NCBI GenBank assembly: GCA_002733865.1 | Contig: NVXM01000008.1 | Span: forward strand, 62,001-126,000 | DNA from: Sphingopyxis sp. | Lineage (GTDB): Bacteria > Pseudomonadota > Alphaproteobacteria > Sphingomonadales > Sphingomonadaceae | DNA: 64,000 bases | Reading direction: 5' to 3' | Part shown: positions 63,278 to 64,000 of the stretch, piece by piece | How positions within the stretch are numbered: the stretch's first letter is position 1 | Layout: the number at the start of each line of letters is the position of its first letter | Made by a program: the position numbers and the translations under genes | The notes under the pieces: generated by a model | Seen by the model: only the letters and a program-made list of their open reading frames with translations | What the model was told of the DNA's origin: nothing | The model's database searches: none

Positions 63278-63787
63278 ATGATCAAATATGCGACACCCCT
63301 CCTGATTACCGCCACCATGGTTTTGGCCGGTTGTGCGAAAAAACCACCTGAAGAGCTGCCGCCAGCACCAGTCGGCACAGCGCCAACGCCTGCACCGACC
63401 GGTCCCGCTGGTCCAGGCTATGCGCCCGGTTCGCAGGGAGATTTTCTTGCCAACACAATGTCAGACCGGGTCCTGTTCGATACCGATCGTTTCAACATCG
63501 ATCCCCAGGATCAGGCCATCTTGCAGAGCCAGGCCCAGTGGCTGGCGCAAAATCCAAACGCGCGGATCACCATCGAGGGCCATGCCGACGAACGCGGCAC
63601 GCGCGACTATAACCTCGCGCTTGGCGAACGCCGCGCCAATGCAGCGAAAAACTATCTCGCCTCGCTCGGCGTCAGCCCGGCGCGGATGACCACCGTCAGC
63701 TATGGCAAGGAACGGCCCGAAGCGCTCGGTTCCAACGAGGCGGCATGGGCACAAAACCGCCGCGCCGTCAGCGTCGTGGTCCGCTAG
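63278..63787 (+). CDS. pal: Peptidoglycan-associated lipoprotein Pal
   Basis: A protein of about 169 residues. It has a lipobox LAGC, a Pro/Ala linker and a C-terminal OmpA-like domain with VLFDTDRFNIDP, ITIEGHADERGT and NLALGERRANAAKNYL. It links the outer membrane to peptidoglycan through TolB. AGGAG seven bases before ATG 63278 favours it over ATG 63275. It is the last gene of the Tol-Pal operon and is followed by a strong terminator. Confidence 0.95.
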   Translation: MIKYATPLLITATMVLAGCAKKPPEELPPAPVGTAPTPAPTGPAGPGYAPGSQGDFLANTMSDRVLFDTDRFNIDPQDQAILQSQAQWLAQNPNARITIEGHADERGTRDYNLALGERRANAAKNYLASLGVSPARMTTVSYGKERPEALGSNEAAWAQNRRAVSVVVR

Positions 63788-63807
63788 AGCCACCGACAAC
63801 CGGACAA

Positions 63808-63845
63808 AAAAAGGGCCGCTCCCTCACCGGGTAGCGGCCCTTTTT
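63808..63845. terminator. Bidirectional terminator after pal
   Basis: AAAAAGGGCCGCT (63808-63820) pairs with AGCGGCCCTTTTT (63833-63845), a 13-bp stem with a 12-base loop and A/T runs on both sides. It serves pal on the plus strand and the edge gene on the minus strand. Confidence 0.9.
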
Positions 63846-63864
63846 ATGCGTAATCAGAAATCGA

Positions 63865-64000
63865 TTATTTTTTGGTGCCGGTCATTGCCATTTCACCAAA
63901 GGCACCTGCCTTGACCGAACCCGCCAGCTGGCCATCGGTGATCGTCGCATCGCCTTCCAGTTTCATTGGCATGGGAACGGTCATGTTCATTTCCCAAGTG
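63865..64000 (-). CDS. Unidentified protein, C-terminal end (partial)
   Basis: The last 44 codons of a minus-strand gene that enters from the right edge. The tail is rich in Gly, Met and Thr (MNMTVPMPMKLEGDATITDG, then GSVKAGAFGEMAM) and ends TGTKK. It resembles repeats found at the ends of some exported sphingomonad hydrolases, but no family can be named from this piece. It converges with pal across the terminator. Confidence 0.5.
   Translation of the reverse strand, partial: TWEMNMTVPMPMKLEGDATITDGQLAGSVKAGAFGEMAMTGTKK

Overview
The window looks like a chromosomal segment of a Sphingomonadales alphaproteobacterium, close to the Sphingorhabdus/Parasphingorhabdus/Sphingopyxis type. This is an inference from gene content and gene order, not from a database search. 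It rests on RcdA, COQ9, a two-gene methionine synthase, a PhoK-type phosphatase with a threonine nucleophile, EI-Ntr (PtsP), a betaine-lipid btaAB pair and an EcfG-like promoter. Coding density is high. I saw no rRNA or tRNA genes, CRISPR array, prophage or insertion sequence.

Layout. 1-0.9 kb: end of the btaAB betaine-lipid operon. 0.9-6.2 kb, minus strand: a metal or siderophore uptake cluster (DUF2946 protein, TonB-dependent receptor, PepSY membrane protein) followed by an exported M20 peptidase. 6.5-8.0 kb: an OmpA-like protein, a 33-residue membrane peptide and a membrane-anchored helix-hairpin-helix protein. 8-17.6 kb: CBS/CorC protein, OmpA lipoprotein with a putative stress promoter, SDR, ubiquinone hydroxylase, ftsK, lolA, xthA and ribA. 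17.8-20.8 kb: a LysR-controlled oxidoreductase/hydrolase cassette. 20.9-24.4 kb: ssb, feoB, feoA and a COQ9 protein. 24.5-26.7 kb: an old-yellow enzyme, rcdA and two YdcH-type small proteins.

26.9-34.3 kb: ptsP, a RodZ-like gene preceded by a 19-bp tandem repeat, cpoB, tilS and ftsH. 34.4-37.9 kb: rpoZ, a phospholipase D protein, a beta-lactamase-like lipoprotein and two small lipoproteins. 38.1-43.9 kb: a methionine-cycle operon (ArsR-methyltransferase regulator, metF, metH in two pieces) that starts at a textbook promoter/operator. 44-49.5 kb: beta-helix protein, PhoK-like phosphatase, DsbD-like transporter and exported redoxin. 49.5-54.9 kb: an exported methyltransferase, an orphan HigA-like gene coupled to uvrB, a DUF3617 lipoprotein and a glyoxalase-family gene followed by a fragment of a second one. 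54.9-58.3 kb: two hydrolases and a DksA-like protein. 58.4-59.3 kb: an ArsR-SRPBCC pair. 59.4-63.8 kb: the complete ybgC-tolQRAB-pal operon.

The most interesting signals lie in the details. Two ArsR-family genes (38149, 58411) have palindromic operators between ideal -35 and -10 boxes and appear to make leaderless or nearly leaderless mRNAs. A 19-bp repeat array sits before the RodZ-like gene. A hairpin covers the ribosome site of an SDR gene. A D-aminoacylase-like enzyme has lost its HxH metal pair and metal-binding cysteine. A DksA-like protein lacks its fourth zinc cysteine. A 54-nt convergent intergenic hairpin looks structured. I did not find an obviously new multi-gene defence or mobile system.
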